A stretch of 64,000 bases of DNA from Gari tellinella. Lineage: Eukaryota; Mollusca; Bivalvia; Cardiida; Psammobiidae. Shown here piece by piece: positions 11,031 through 21,897 of this stretch. The notes under the pieces were generated by a model, which ran no database searches, was not told where the DNA came from, and worked only from the letters and a program-made list of their open reading frames with translations. The stretch's first letter is position 1. Every line of letters begins with the position of its first letter. The stretch lies in the NCBI GenBank assembly GCA_922989275.2, contig OV277867.1:9362001-9426000 (forward strand). Direction: 5' to 3'. The translations under genes and the position numbers were made by a program.

Positions 11031-11276
11031 GGAGAAAATGTTACTTTTTCGCAATAAATGCGTTTACGCTTAAACTAAAATTTCAATTGCAAACAGTTTG
11101 GATCATGATCAGACGCCGGGATAACCCGGCGTCTAATCAGGCTCCAACCTGTTTGCTACTCTGATTAAAATAAACAGTCGGGATTGTCAACACGTTTTCT
11201 TTGCTACATTTTATTGCATTGCGTTTGCGTTTATAGTTTGCGTTTAAACGGAAAAGAATATAACGTATTCTCCATG
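11031..11276 (+). mobile_element. family A MITE, old copy
   Basis: Starts GCGGAGAAAATG, ends ATTCTCCATGG. The hairpin GACGCCGGGATAACCCGGCG is retained. Confidence 0.75.
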
Positions 11277-11300
11277 GCAGTGTACATACATGTAACAGTA

Positions 11301-11546
11301 CAGTGGAGAATCTGTTATTCTTTCCCAATAAACGCGTTTACGCTAAAACTATTATTTGCAGTGCAAACAGTTTGGAGCCAGATCAGACGCCGGGTTACCC
11401 GGCGTCTGATCAGGCTCCAAACTGTTTGCCACCAAGATAAATATGAATTATCAGAATTGTCCAAAAGTTGTACTTTTCTACGTTTTAGTGTTTTGCGTTT
11501 GCGTACGTTTGCGTTTAAACGGGAAAGAATAACAGATTCTCCACAG
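11301..11546 (+). mobile_element. family A MITE, full length
   Basis: Intact except CCACAG at the right tip; follows a J-family remnant. Confidence 0.9.
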
Positions 11547-11549
11547 TAC

Positions 11550-11655
11550 ATGGAAATGTATTTCAAAGTTAAAATTTGCTTGACCCCCATTTAACTGTGA
11601 AATATATACAGATTAGTTCAACTTAGGCGAGTTCGAATTATCGAGGTTCAACTGT
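11550..11655. mobile_element. family J MITE, decayed
   Basis: GTATTTCAAAGTTAAAATTTG and TTATCGAGGTTCAACTG. Confidence 0.55.
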
Positions 11656-11724
11656 TTAAGATTTTTACGGAACTGCGGTTGAACATCGATAAGAAATGTT
11701 CCTATATCCAAGCATATGATATTT

Positions 11725-11830
11725 AAAGCAGGCTAAAAATAAAGCTGAAAGCACCTTAAGGTGCATTCTGCTTTACTTTCAACCCGATTTAAGTGGTCAG
11801 CAGTCTTCAAAAACTAGCATTACATTATGG
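11725..11830. mobile_element. family D hairpin region
   Basis: AAAGCAGGCTAAAAATAAAG and CTTTACTTTCAACCCGATT arms. Confidence 0.5.
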
Positions 11831-11839
11831 AGTAGAGGG

Positions 11840-11958
11840 TTAAATATAACTTTGAAACGATTTTGCAGACAACAGGATTGAAGCAGACGACAATATGGCG
11901 GTGAAGGGGTAAAAACCTCATTATTAATTATGAGGGTGAAAAGGGTTAAAGTTAAACC
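11840..11958 (+). mobile_element. family B MITE, right part
   Basis: GCAGACGACAATATGGCGG, GTGAAGGGGTAAAAACC and GGGTGAAAAGGGTTAA: a long-tail copy without its hairpin. Confidence 0.6.
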
Positions 11959-11962
11959 AGGG

Positions 11963-12188
11963 ACTTCGTACGACAAATGTTGTCGTAAGTCAGATTATAA
12001 AAGTTTTAATTATTATTTATTTCTCCGTCTAATACTGTCTTGTGACATCTCTTTGGATTCGTCTTAAAAAGACGATTCCAAAGAGATGACACAAGACAGG
12101 ATTAGATACAGAAATAAGAAATTAAATGTATTTTAAAGTTTTTACTTACGACCGTTTTTGTCGTATGAAGTTTTATGAAACGGGCCCC
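11963..12188. mobile_element. family F MITE
   Basis: ACTTCGTACGACAAATGTTG left; ATGAAACGGGCCCC right; central perfect hairpin CTCTTTGGATTCGTCTT-AAAA-AGACGATTCC. Confidence 0.85.
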
Positions 12189-12505
12189 AGCACTGTAAAG
12201 TTAATATGATACGTAACAAAAGACTAGGAGGGATTTACTTAGATTTATTTACGGTCGATTTTCTAATATCGTAGCGCCGTACAATTAATGACTAGCTTGA
12301 CTTTAAATACGTACATAAGATTTATATATGCGAGTGTGAAATTAACAACTGAATAGTTTAAGCTGTTCTGTGTTATTTGTGAAACGGCATATTATTTTGT
12401 AATGGACGTATAGATGTATAGTGATTGTTAGTATCAGCGACGTATATAAACGGTGATTTAGTAAGTGTATTTTCGTTTTTTAACCCATAGTTGTATCTGG
12501 TAATA

Positions 12506-12751
12506 CAGTGGAGAAAACGTTATTCTTTCCCAATAAACGCGTTTACGCTAAAACTATTATTTCCATTTCAAACAGTTTGGAGCCAGATCAGACGCCGGGT
12601 AACCCGGCGTCTGATCAGGCTCCAATCTGTGTGCCACCAATATAAACATGAATTATCAGAATTGTCCAAAAGTTGTTCTTTTCTACGTTTTAGTGCTTTG
12701 CATTTGCGTACGTTTGCGTTTAAACGGGAAAGAATAACAGATTCTCCACTG
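12506..12751 (+). mobile_element. family A MITE, full length
   Basis: The two ends belong to different subfamilies: AAAACGTTATTC on the left, AATCTGTTATTC (inverted) on the right. Confidence 0.9.
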
Positions 12752-12961
12752 TACTTTTATACATTTTCCCGTTGAAATTAATACAAAATAACCGATATTA
12801 CAACGCAGTTTACAGTCATGTTTCGTAATTGTTGACGATATATATCAAAATCTGAGTGTCAAACAGTGTAGAGTATGAACAGACGCCGAGTTACTCAGTG
12901 TCTTACATGTGTATCAGGCTCCAAACGTTTTGCAAAGGACAACAAGGAAACATTGTTGTTA

Positions 12962-13208
12962 CAGTGGAGAAAACGTTATCATTTCCCGTTTAAACGCAAA
13001 CGAAACGCAAACGCAAAGTGCTAAAACGTAGAAAAGTACAACTTTTGGACAATTCTGATAATTCATGTTTATCTTGGTGGCAAACAGTTTGGAGCCTGAT
13101 CAGACGCCGGGTTACCCGGCGTCTGATCAGGCTCCAAAATGTTTGCGCTGCAAATAATAGTTTTAGCGTACACGCGTTTATTGGGAAAGAATAACGTTTT
13201 CTCCACTG
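12962..13208 (-). mobile_element. family A MITE, full length
   Basis: AAAACGTTAT ends on both sides; hairpin intact. Confidence 0.9.
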
Positions 13209-13224
13209 TACAACAAAAACGTGA

Positions 13225-13340
13225 GAGGCAGAGCAGGCTGAAAGTTAGATAGTACGTATGATCCTTAAGGAGTATTCTGCTTTACTTTCAACCTACTTTA
13301 AGCTACCATCTGCTAGTATGTAGGAAACTATTTCTGATGG
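13225..13340. mobile_element. family D hairpin region
   Basis: GAGCAGGCTGAAAGTTAG with AGTATTCTGCTTTACTTTC. Confidence 0.5.
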
Positions 13341-13623
13341 TGCATATTCTTGACTGCTCAGGACTCAGTCTCTGCTGCGCGGAACTATTTTCTTGAGTGT
13401 ATGTGAAAATTACAGGCGTGAAAAGACGTATATAGAGGGTAATGGGTTTAGACCCTGTTTTACCCGAACTCTGTAGTTTACTCTTCCAATGTAATGTTGT
13501 CATATCCTTAAACTGTGCAGTCTGTTTTATCTTTTCAAATTTAGATTTTCACCACTTTGATATAGTTATATTGATATAAGTTTCAAACAGTCTGAACTTT
13601 CTTTATTCTGAAATGTCGTCCTA

Positions 13624-13868
13624 CAGTGGAGAAAAACGTTATTATTTCCCAATAAACGTGTGTACGCTAAAACTACTATTTGCAGTGCAAACGGTTTGAA
13701 GCCAGATCAGACGCCGGGTAACCCGGCGTCTGATCAGGCTCCAAACTGTTTGCCATCAAGATAAACATGAATTATCAGAATTGTCCAAAAGTTTTTTTTC
13801 TACGTTTTAGTGCTTTGCGTTTGCGTACGTTTGCGTTTAAACGGGAAAGAATAACGTTTTCTCCACTG
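13624..13868 (+). mobile_element. family A MITE, full length
   Basis: Intact hairpin; run of T (GTTTTTTTTCTACG) in the right spacer. Confidence 0.9.
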
Positions 13869-14159
13869 TTCTTGTCTTGTTCCCTTACAAAAATATTTAT
13901 GCGTATCCCCAATTTGATCTTGATTGAATAGCAATCGATTTTCCCATTTGGTACGACTTTTAATGTTCACAACATATAGGAGACTTATTGTTAACGTTTA
14001 ATTGCAAAATTGGCGTATAGCTGGCATAAAATTTAGGCATTCTTTATATGTAAGCTTTAAATCTTGGAGATATTTTAACCATTGACTGATTGAAATTGAA
14101 CCGTCAGTGAATAAATAAATGCACCACCTTAACCCCTCCACAGCCACGACTTCGTCTGC

Positions 14160-14382
14160 TTTTCCGTTTGAACGCAAACGAAACGCAAACGCATTTCAAT
14201 AAATTGTACTAAATTACAGCTCTTTGAAATCCCTAACGATATATTTTAAACTGAGTGGCAACTAGTTTGAAGGCTAATCAGACACCAAGTCACCCGGCGT
14301 CTGATCTGGTTCCAAAACTGTTTGCAAAGAACGTTATAGTTTTAACATGAACGCGTTTACGGAGAAAGAATCGTCTCCACTG
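14160..14382 (-). mobile_element. family A MITE, left end missing
   Basis: Joins directly to a family B-like left end (CCACAGCCACGAC, GTCTGC); the hairpin is decayed (AATCAGACACCAAGTCACCC). Confidence 0.75.
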
Positions 14383-14490
14383 TAAGTCTAATTACCGGTA
14401 TTTCAAAGTGAAAACGCGGCCTATCAAATTTCAAATGAAGACATTCAGTAACAGTGGAGAAAACGTTATCGCGTTTACGTAAAAAATAGT

Positions 14491-15111
14491 CTACTGTCCT
14501 TTTCACTCAGCTCTGTCACTCGATTTTTATCGTGTTTTTTTTTTTTTTATAAACAATTTCAGCTTTGTACCTACATGAGCCGATCAGATCGTTTTTTACG
14601 AACTCACATGCAAAGTTTTAGTAATATCGGGACCGTGAGTAGGGAGATATCCTAAATAAATGGTTTTTTCCTATAGTAAACTTGGGATCAGCTGTGTTTG
14701 CAAATGGCCGCTGTGTGTTTTAATATTCTTTTTAACATCACCTTCAAAATAGCGATGTAAAAATCTATTTTTGTCTTAATTTCACGTTTAGATTACCATT
14801 CACGGATTGACAATATCATTTTTATGTTTTATTTTAATAGGCCTGCTCCACCTCTGTAAAAATAGACTGTCCCACAACGTCACACACTATTCACAAAGTC
14901 AGCCATTTTGTAAACTGAGGCCTATTTCACTATGGGGAAAATACATTTTTCACGATCATTTTTCATTCACAGCCTTGATAAATCTGAAACTTTACATGTG
15001 AGTTCGTAAAAAACAATCTGAATGTCTCGTGCAGGTACAAAGCTGATATTGTTTGAAAAAAAAAAATCTCGATAAAAATTGAGTGACAGAGCTGAGTGAA
15101 AAGGACAGTAG
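14491..15111. mobile_element. ~620-bp element with ~125-bp terminal inverted repeats
   Basis: CTACTGTCCTTTTCACTCAG at the left end is matched by CTGAGTGAAAAGGACAGTAG at the right end, and the similarity continues inward through CTCTGTCACTCGAT, a T-rich run and GTTTTTTACGAACTCACATG. The 375-bp interior has no convincing frame. It sits inside the family C copy ending at 15300, which itself sits in family A. Confidence 0.8.
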
Positions 15112-15300
15112 TCCATTTCTGACGTTTAAGGATTGTTTTTGTCAATGTTTGGCATTATGACAAATAGTGAAGATCCTGGTCAGAGGGTTCCTTTCGGAGC
15201 CCTCTGATCTGGGTCTTCACTGTTTGCACAGGACAAGTGTACTATTCACATGTACACTGTTTTAAAAGGACGCCTATATGCGGGACTAGGGTTCAAAGGG
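15112..15300 (-). mobile_element. family C MITE, left part lost, nested in family A
   Basis: Stem GAGGGTTCCTTTCGGAGCC; joins family A at GGGTTAAACGGG. Confidence 0.8.
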
Positions 15301-15384
15301 TTAAACGGGAAAGAATAACGTTTTCTCCACTGTATGTTCGACTAGAGGGAGTTCGAACTATCGAGGTTCTACTGTATCAAAGTT

Positions 15385-15893
15385 ACATTATGGAGAAAAC
15401 GTAATATTCTTTCCCGTTTAAACGCGAACGAAACGCAAACGCATTACATAAAAACGTAGAAAATGAAAAATTGTTGACAATTCTTAACTTTTATTTTAAT
15501 CTGAGTCGCAAACAGTTTGGAGCCTGATCAGACGCCGGGTTACCCGGCGTCTGATCTGGCTTCAAACTGTTTGCATAGCAAATAAATGTAGCATAAATGC
15601 GTTTATTGGGATGACGATGAGTTGGGTTTTACGGCACTGCGACACTAAATAGGTCATATAGCGCCGATGATTGATGAAGGGTAATGCGATGAAATGATGA
15701 TGATTTCAAGAAATCCCATCTGTTGACCAGCAGCGCATGGTATCAAAACCACCGACCTGCCTTCCTGAGGGAATAATATCGGTCTAATAAACAGAAACAA
15801 TTCCCTTTGACAATTTGATTAAGCCCCAGAACTACGGCAAAGTAGGAAGGTCTCTTGGGCGTTTATTGGGAAAGAATAACGTTTTCTCCACTG
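15385..15893 (-). mobile_element. family A MITE split by a SINE
   Basis: The left tip is CATTATGGAGAA; the retroposon at 15612-15858 lies in the right arm with its target duplication. Confidence 0.85.
15612..15858 (-). mobile_element. SINE-like retroposon with 13-bp target duplications
   Basis: The segment interrupts a family A copy and is flanked by GCGTTTATTGGGA at 15599-15611 and again at 15859-15871, the host sequence duplicated as in LINE-type insertion. On the minus strand it ends GCCGTAAAACCCAACTCATC, resembling the tail domain of L2/CR1-mobilised SINEs. No clear tRNA head was seen. Confidence 0.7.
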
Positions 15894-16156
15894 TACACAC
15901 ACTAGACTCGTATCGTTAATGTGTATAAGCCCCGTGTGGTGAAATAATAATTTTAAATGACTTATTATTGGGACTACGGATATCGAACAAAATACATGAA
16001 CACGTACTAGTGAAAGCGGCCACTAAAGAGGTAACTAGCAGCCTTTAGTGCAGGTTGAAACGTAAGACAATTAAGACAACGATAAAGCTGAAAGTGGTTT
16101 TCTCTTGCTATCCTGCATTTTGCCGTCAGCCAGCAGTCTTTAAGCATTGCGTAGTA

Positions 16157-16396
16157 CAGTGGAGAAAACGCAAATCACTAAACGCAAACGAAACGCAAAC
16201 GCAAATCACTAAAACGTATAAAATGACAACTTTTAAATAATTCTGAGTATTCGTTTTACTCTGAGTGGCAAACAGTTTGGAGCCTGATCAGACGCCGGGT
16301 TACCCGGCGTCTGATCTGGCTCCTAACTGTTTGCATTGGAAATTACAGTTTTAGCGTAAACGCGTTTATTTGGAAAGAATAGCATTTTCTCCACTG
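16157..16396 (-). mobile_element. family A MITE
   Basis: Part of the left arm is replaced by a local duplication of GCAAATCACTAAA.CG. Confidence 0.85.
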
Positions 16397-16432
16397 TATA
16401 TGCTTCTTCAATTGATAACCATACGTTTTTTA

Positions 16433-16688
16433 CAGTTGAGAAAACGTTTTTCTTTGTCATATAAACGCAATCGAAATGCAAACCCATAGCAATAACAGGT
16501 AGAAAATTACAACTTTTTGAAATCCCTAATGATTTGTTTTCCTCTGAGGGGAAAATAGTTTGAAGCCTGATCAGACGCCTGGTAAACCGGCGTCTGATAC
16601 GGCCCAGACTGCCGCAAGTTGAAACGGAAATAATCGTTTAAGCATTTACAAACGCGTTTATTGAGAAAGAATATCGTCCTCTCCACTA
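16433..16688 (-). mobile_element. family A MITE, diverged
   Basis: CAGTTGAGAA left tip and CTCCACTATA right tip; hairpin GACGCCTGGTAAACCGGCGTC. Confidence 0.75.
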
Positions 16689-16734
16689 TAAGTAAATATT
16701 GTAAGAACAAGATATCTGATCTATCTGCGGACAG

Positions 16735-16870
16735 GCCTCCAGATAAGAGTGAGCAAACAAAACATGACCAACATTTTCTCAATTATATATTCACCAAACA
16801 CAATATCTCGGAGACGATTCTTATGAGTAGTGTCAACATGGGGTTTGACGTGCACCATGGAGAAAAACAG
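16735..16870. mobile_element. family I MITE, partial
   Basis: CCTCCAGATAAGAGTGAGC start; GAGACGATTCTTATGAGTAG. Confidence 0.65.
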
Positions 16871-16876
16871 CTTTAA

Positions 16877-17107
16877 CCCTTTCCCCAATAGAAGCGCCTT
16901 TTAGCGAATATGATTTATTTCTCCGCTGAAGAAAATAGTTCCAATTTAATCAGTCATGAATATAATTATATGAAATAGAATATTTTCTATATTCTAACAC
17001 ATGATAGCTTAAAGCAGATGCGCCTTAAGGCGCATTCTGCTTTACTTTCAACCTGCTTTAAGTAGTCACCTTTCTTCAGTTCTAGAAACAGGCTATCAGG
17101 TAAAGGG
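16877..17107 (-). mobile_element. family D MITE
   Basis: TTAACCCTTTCCCCAATAG left, GGTAAAGGGTAAAG right; part of one hairpin arm is deleted. Confidence 0.8.
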
Positions 17108-17179
17108 TAAAGTATTTGAAAAAATAGTGAAGCTAATCTATAACGAAATGTTTGGGACCGTCTGATTTCATTTCTTAAA

Positions 17180-17259
17180 CAGTGGAGAAAACGTTACTCT
17201 TTCCCAATAAACGCGTTTACGCTAAAATTATTATTTCCATTGCAAACAGTTTGGATCAC
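17180..17259 (+). mobile_element. family A MITE, left 80 bases only
   Basis: Stops at the hairpin start (GCAAACAGTTTGGATCAC). Then 17260-17363 is foreign and holds GGAGGAAATCGGAGTACCTG, a motif I recall as common in animal repeats. Confidence 0.7.
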
Positions 17260-17366
17260 TTTATCACTTTCGATGACATGGGTGGTGGGGGTATTTTGGT
17301 CATTTCTGTTGGAGGAAATCGGAGTACCTGGGGAAAACCCATGTGTTCGGACGGAAGACCAATGTA

Positions 17367-17612
17367 CAGTGGAGAAACGTTATTCTTTCCCAATAAACGC
17401 GTTTACGCTAAAACTGTTATTTCCAATGCAAACAGTTTAGAGCCAGATCAGACGCCGGATGACCCGGCGTCTGATCAGACTCCAAACTGTTTGCCACCAA
17501 AATTAACATGAATTATCAGAAGTGTCCAAACGTTTTACTTTTCTAACGTTTTAGTGTTTTGCGTTTGCGTACGTTTGCGTTTAAACGGGAAAGAATAACG
17601 TTTTCTCCACTG
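17367..17612 (+). mobile_element. family A MITE, full length
   Basis: Intact; hairpin GACGCCGGATGACCCGGCGTC. Joined at its right TA to the tRNA-like sequence. Confidence 0.9.
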
Positions 17613-17627
17613 TACCCCCTCACATCC

Positions 17628-17698
17628 TCCCCTGACCCGAGATCGAACTCGGGACGCATTGGTGAGAAGCGGGTGTGCTAACCACTGCACTATCGAAG
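17628..17698 (-). repeat. tRNA-like sequence (SINE head or tRNA pseudogene)
   Basis: On the minus strand TAGTGCAGTGGTTAGCAC is a good A box and D arm, and CGAGTTCGATCTCGGG is a good B box and T arm. The anticodon stem does not pair and the acceptor ends do not match, so it is not a functional tRNA. It directly abuts the family A copy at 17367-17612. Confidence 0.6.
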
Positions 17699-17734
17699 TG
17701 TAAATGCCATATTGTGTCTTTCGAACGAAGACTG

Positions 17735-17953
17735 ACGTTCTTATTTCCCGTTTGATCGAAACTAAACGCAAGTTTATGCCATTCAATAAAATGGAGAAAC
17801 ATGATATATATATATATATATTTAAATTCAAACGTTTTATTTTCATCTGAGAATCTACGTGAAAGCTTGGAGCCTGCGTCTGATCTGTCTCCAAACTATT
17901 TCCAATTTTAGCATAAACGCGCTTATTGGGAAAGAATAACTTTCTATCCCCTG
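17735..17953 (-). mobile_element. family A MITE, decayed
   Basis: CGTTTGATCGAAACTAAACGC left arm, an (AT)n run at 17802-17820, a half hairpin and TTATTGGGAAAGAATAAC on the right. Confidence 0.6.
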
Positions 17954-18118
17954 TAATAATGTATAATAAATTACCAGTAATGCGGATTATATAGCTTATC
18001 AGAGCAATGGGGGATTATGTCGATTAATGTCAGGATAAATTATTGTATGTCCTCGTAGCTACAATACGTAAGCCAGGAACAACCTGCTGGATAATCCTCA
18101 ATCATTGAGTTGTGGTTA

Positions 18119-18723
18119 CAGTGTTCTCTCCCTACAACAGTCCTGCCAACAACGACTCCCTCATTACAACAACCCTTGCCGTAAATCCATAAACAGGACA
18201 GTTATGCACAACCTATTCACGGCTGAAATACCGTCTGTTTAAAACTGTCGTCTGCTGGTTTTCTCAAAGTTATATATTTGACATTTTGATAGAATTAAAA
18301 TAATTAAGAGTGGCAAACAGCTTGAAACCAGATCAGACGCCGCGTAACGCGGCGTCTGATCTGGATTCAAACTGTTTGCAAATGTAAGTCAAATTCCCTC
18401 CCAATGACGACTGCCTCCGAACAACGCGCACAATCCTTGTCTCCCATTGGGTGTCGTTGTACAGTGGAGAAAACGTTATTCTTTCCCAATAAACGCGTTT
18501 ACGCTAAAATATTTATTTCCACTGCAAACAGTTAGGAGCCCGATCAGATGCTGGGTAACCCGGCGTCTGACCATGCTCCAAACTGTTTGCCACCAAGGTA
18601 AACATGAATTATCAGAATTGTCCAAAAGTTGCACTTTTCTACGTTTTAGTGCTTTGCGTTTGCGTACGTTTGCGTTTAAACGGGAAAGAGTAACGTATTC
18701 TCTACTGTAGAGAGTGGGAGCTG
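18119..18723 (-). mobile_element. family E MITE with nested family A
   Basis: Ends CAGTGTTCTCTCCCTACAAC and GAGAGTGGGAGCTG; full alpha hairpin at 18320-18370. Confidence 0.9.
18462..18707 (+). mobile_element. family A MITE nested in family E
   Basis: Inserted at the TA of GTCGTTGTAGAGAG; TA is duplicated on both sides, which fixes the target site of family A. Confidence 0.95.
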
Positions 18724-18735
18724 TATTTGTTTGTT

Positions 18736-19067
18736 AATCCTTTACTCCACAGTCTCGCTATTTTTAATTTTGAAGACAGGTGACCCCTTAGAAAAGTTGA
18801 AAGTAAAGCAGAATGCGCCTTAATTGCATTGAGTTTGTGTTTCATCTAACCCATTAAAGTACGCCTTTTTAGGCCTTTATATATTGTTCCATTGAAGACA
18901 ACAGTTCACATGTATACAGCCGAGAATATATATCACACAAAATATATTCTAAATGGTACTTAATGGAAGCTTAAAGGAGCGCCTTAAGACGCACTGTGCT
19001 TTACTTTCAGCCTTCTTTAAGTGGTCACGTATCTTCAATACTAGAAACAGGCTATGGGGTGATGGGT
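18736..19067. mobile_element. two family D pieces ending 110 bases before the 19177 exon
   Basis: A partial copy (18736-18838) joins a second (18851-19067) with TTTACTTTCAGCCTTCTTTA and TATGGGGTGATGGGTTAA. Confidence 0.65.
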
Positions 19068-19176
19068 TAAAACGGGAAGGGTGCATATTCTGCAAAGAAA
19101 CACTTGATCACACGATTTGTGTTGTCTTCGTCATTTATTAGAGTTTTATCATAATGTTCTTATCTATATTTTCCAG

Positions 19177-19345
19177 GTGTTGCTCAGAAACTGGTTGTCA
19201 TAGTGATGGGCACCACGTGGAAAGACATTAAGAGGGTCCAGTTATTGGACAGGGGTCAGAAACAGGAGGAACAAAAGTGGGACCTGGAGTTCCACAAACG
19301 TAGACAAGAACTTTTGAACCAAAAAAGGGAGTCGGGAGAGAGAAA
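19177..19345 (+). CDS. internal exon of an unrecognised charged, helical protein
   Basis: A pyrimidine-rich tract ending TTTTCCAG precedes the exon and GTGAGT follows it, so both splice sites look canonical. Only one frame is open across the 169 bases. It enters after one base of a codon and encodes 55 residues: a short hydrophobic start (AQKLVVIVMGTTW) and then a K/E/Q/R-rich stretch (DRGQKQEEQKWDLEFHKRRQ) that should be helical or coiled-coil. The exon ends with two bases of a codon (AA). This phase matches exactly the next exon at 24142, where A completes AAA (Lys). No upstream exon could be located. I do not recognise the family and assign no function. Confidence 0.6.
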
Positions 19346-19673
19346 GTGAGTCCTATTTGTTTTGAAGGTTGTCATGGAAACAATTTTCCATACATTTGCA
19401 AATAATTTGGATCCTTATCAACTTTTTTGTCAAATCAGGATCTTAACCGTGGCGTATATAGATCTACAAATATAGGAACAAAGGCCTATTTACGGAGTAA
19501 TGGGTTAATTGACCACTCGGGAGAATCCGAATATCAAGCTTTTATAGCCAGCGGTAGCTTACTGTAGGACAAAAGTAAAGCAGAAAGCTCCTATGAGAGC
19601 TTTTTGTTTTTATGTTGTCCTGCATTCAGTAGTTAATCGCTGCGGGCGAGTCGGATACTGCTTCAAAAGGGTA

Positions 19674-19902
19674 CAGTGGAGAAAACGTTATTCTTTTCCA
19701 ATAAACGCGTTTAGGCTAAAACTGTACATTCCTTTGCAAACAGTTAGGGTAACCCGGCGTCTGATCAGGCTCCAAACTGTTTGCCACTCAGATTAAAATA
19801 ATGGTCAGGATTGTCAATAGGTCGTCTTTTTCTGTACGTTTTAGTGTAATGCGTTTGCGTACGTTTGCGTTTAAACGGGAAAGAATAACGTTTTCTCCAC
19901 TG
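19674..19902 (+). mobile_element. family A MITE, duplicated copy 1
   Basis: The left hairpin arm is deleted: CAAACAGTTAGGGTAACCC joins straight to the loop. Confidence 0.9.
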
Positions 19903-20032
19903 TGTAACCAGCGGTAGCTTACTGTAGGACAAAAGTAAAGCAGAAAGCTCCTATGAGAGCTTTTTGCTTTATGTTGTCCTGCACTCAGCAGTACATTTCC
20001 GCGGGCGAGTCGGATACTGCTTCAAAAGGGTA

Positions 20033-20261
20033 CAGTGGAGAAAACGTTATTCTTTTCCAATAAACGCCTTTACGCTTAAACTGTACATTCCTTTGCAAAC
20101 AGTTAGGCTAACCCGGCGTCTGATCAGGCTCCAAACTGTTTGCCATTCAGAGTAAAACGAATACTCAGAATTATTAAAAAGTTGTCATTTTATACGTTTT
20201 AGTGCTTTGCGTTTGCGTTTCGTTTGCGTTTAAACGGGAAAGAATAAAGTTTTCTCCACTG
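20033..20261 (+). mobile_element. family A MITE, duplicated copy 2
   Basis: Same left-arm deletion (CAAACAGTTAGGCTAACCC) as at 19674, showing that the two arose by duplication, not transposition. Confidence 0.9.
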
Positions 20262-20298
20262 TATCCGCATCACCCACTTATCACTAGTGACGCCATTA

Positions 20299-20503
20299 CC
20301 GCGGAGAAGACGTTAACGAGATTATTTCCATTACATCTAGTTTGGAGCAATATCAGACGCCAGGTAACAAGGCAAAAAAAAAAGTTCGCCTTCAGATTGA
20401 TTTGGATAATCAAAGTTGTCAACACTTCGTCATTTTTATTTTTATTGCAAAGCGTTTGCGCTTCGTTTACGTTTAAACGGGAACTAATAACGTCTTTCCA
20501 CTG
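20299..20503 (+). mobile_element. family A MITE, decayed
   Basis: Left tip CGCGGAGAAGACG; the hairpin is reduced to CAGACGCCAGGTAACAAGG. Confidence 0.65.
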
Positions 20504-20687
20504 TATATTTATTAATATCCTCAGTTAAATACGTTTTTGTTCTTTCTTTTCAAACTCTTTTTGGATGTGTTTTATAGGGCGTTTTAAAAGTTTGATCATA
20601 GATACGTATATAGATACGTATCTTTTCTTACGTAATTGAGCTAAAACAGGACCCGTTTAGTCAGTCGGTAAGGCAACATACGATGTA

Positions 20688-21156
20688 CAGTGGAGAATAC
20701 GTTATTCTTTCCCGTTTAACTCTTTCCTCCCTAAAACTTCAAATGGACAATCCCAGTTTCCATTTTAGTCTAGTCCATTTCTGACTTTTAAGGGTTGTTT
20801 TTGTCAATTTTTTGCATTTTGATAAACAGTGAAGACCCAGATCAGAGGGCTCCATAAGGAGCCCTCTGATTTGGGTATTCACTGTTTGCATAGGACAAGT
20901 GCACTTTTCACATGTATACTGTTTGAAAATGACACCTATATGCGGGACTAGGGGTTAAAGGGTTAAATGCAAACGAAACGCAAACGCATTGCAGTAAAAT
21001 ATATAAAATAACAACTTGCAGACAATTCTGACTGTTCCTTTTAATCAGAGCGGCAAACAGTTGGGAGCCTGATCAGATCTGACTCCAAACTGTTTGCAAT
21101 GAAAATAACAGTTTTAGAAACGCGTTTATTCGGAAAGAATAACGTCTTCTCCACTG
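20688..21156 (-). mobile_element. family A MITE hosting a complete family C copy
   Basis: The copy is cut at CCCGTTTAA by family C (20720-20962) and resumes at TTAAATGCAAACG; the hairpin is shortened (GATCAGATCTGACTCC). Confidence 0.9.
20720..20962 (-). mobile_element. family C MITE nested in family A with TTAA duplication
   Basis: TTAA at 20716-20719 and 20963-20966; removing the insert restores CCCGTTTAAATGCAAACG of family A. Confidence 0.95.
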
Positions 21157-21299
21157 TAGAATCTGTTCAGAGCTTCTACATGAGTCAACTGGGCATACTG
21201 TTCCATATTTGCCGTTTTGTCCCTTATATAGTTTTAACAAATCAAAAACTAACTTTAACAAGAAATATCTTTAAAAAAGATATTCGGCGGAATGAGTGG

Positions 21300-21890
21300 T
21301 TGAACTAAGGCTATATAGATGGGTGTGCAAAATTGAATTAAATTGAGGTTTTCAAAGAATATATATCTTTGATTGAAAAGCAAAAAATACAAGTATTCAA
21401 TTGAAACAGTAACTTTTATTTAAAATGCAAAACTATCATGTACAGAAATGCAAAACAAAACAATAATTTAACTCATATCCTAGCTACTGGTAGGAGATCC
21501 TCACATTAATCTATTGTTCCATTCATAGAGTTTCTTGAAACAAACTATAGCATACACAAATGTACAGATACAACAATCTACTGTACTTCACTCTTGTAAA
21601 TAATGATGAAACAACACAATTGTGTTTAACTCACTTGAGGCTATTCATACATAAAATATTGCTTTTAATGTATGGCAAATGTGTACAAATAGTTAACAAT
21701 TAAAACAAATTGGTTGTAAACAATTACGAAACACCTAGCTTCCTCTGTATATCTATAAATAGATTTCAGATCATATCTTAAAATAGAAGCATAATTTTGT
21801 CAACAGTGGAAACTCATCAGACCAGCCTGTATCTCTAAATTTTACACCCACAGTCCACATCATGTAAAACTGTAATGGGACATAAACCAG
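21300..21890. other. AT-rich unique stretch inside the inferred intron
   Basis: No MITE and no long frame. TTTATT at 21416 would be an AATAAA on the minus strand, so a minus-strand 3' UTR is possible but unsupported. Confidence 0.3.
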
Positions 21891-21897
21891 CCTACAG

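Larger units (their letters stand above)
14452..15332 (+). mobile_element. family A MITE hosting two nested elements
   Basis: Only the outer ends remain (CAGTGGAGAAAACGTTAT... and ACGGGAAAGAATAACG...). Between them lie the 620-bp inverted-repeat element and the right part of a family C copy that joins at GGGTTAAACGGG. Confidence 0.75.
19546..20262 (+). repeat. 360-bp tandem duplication containing two family A copies
   Basis: GCGGTAGCTTACTGTAGGAC starts at 19551 and again at 19911. Each copy holds a module-beta-like hairpin, the stretch CGGGCGAGTCGGATACTG and a complete family A element (19674-19902 and 20033-20261) with the same left-arm deletion of the hairpin. Copies differ by point changes and in the last spacer. 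Confidence 0.85.

Noticed and set aside
17622..17698. Functional tRNA-Glu-like gene
   Set aside because: A and B boxes are good but the anticodon stem and acceptor stem do not pair.
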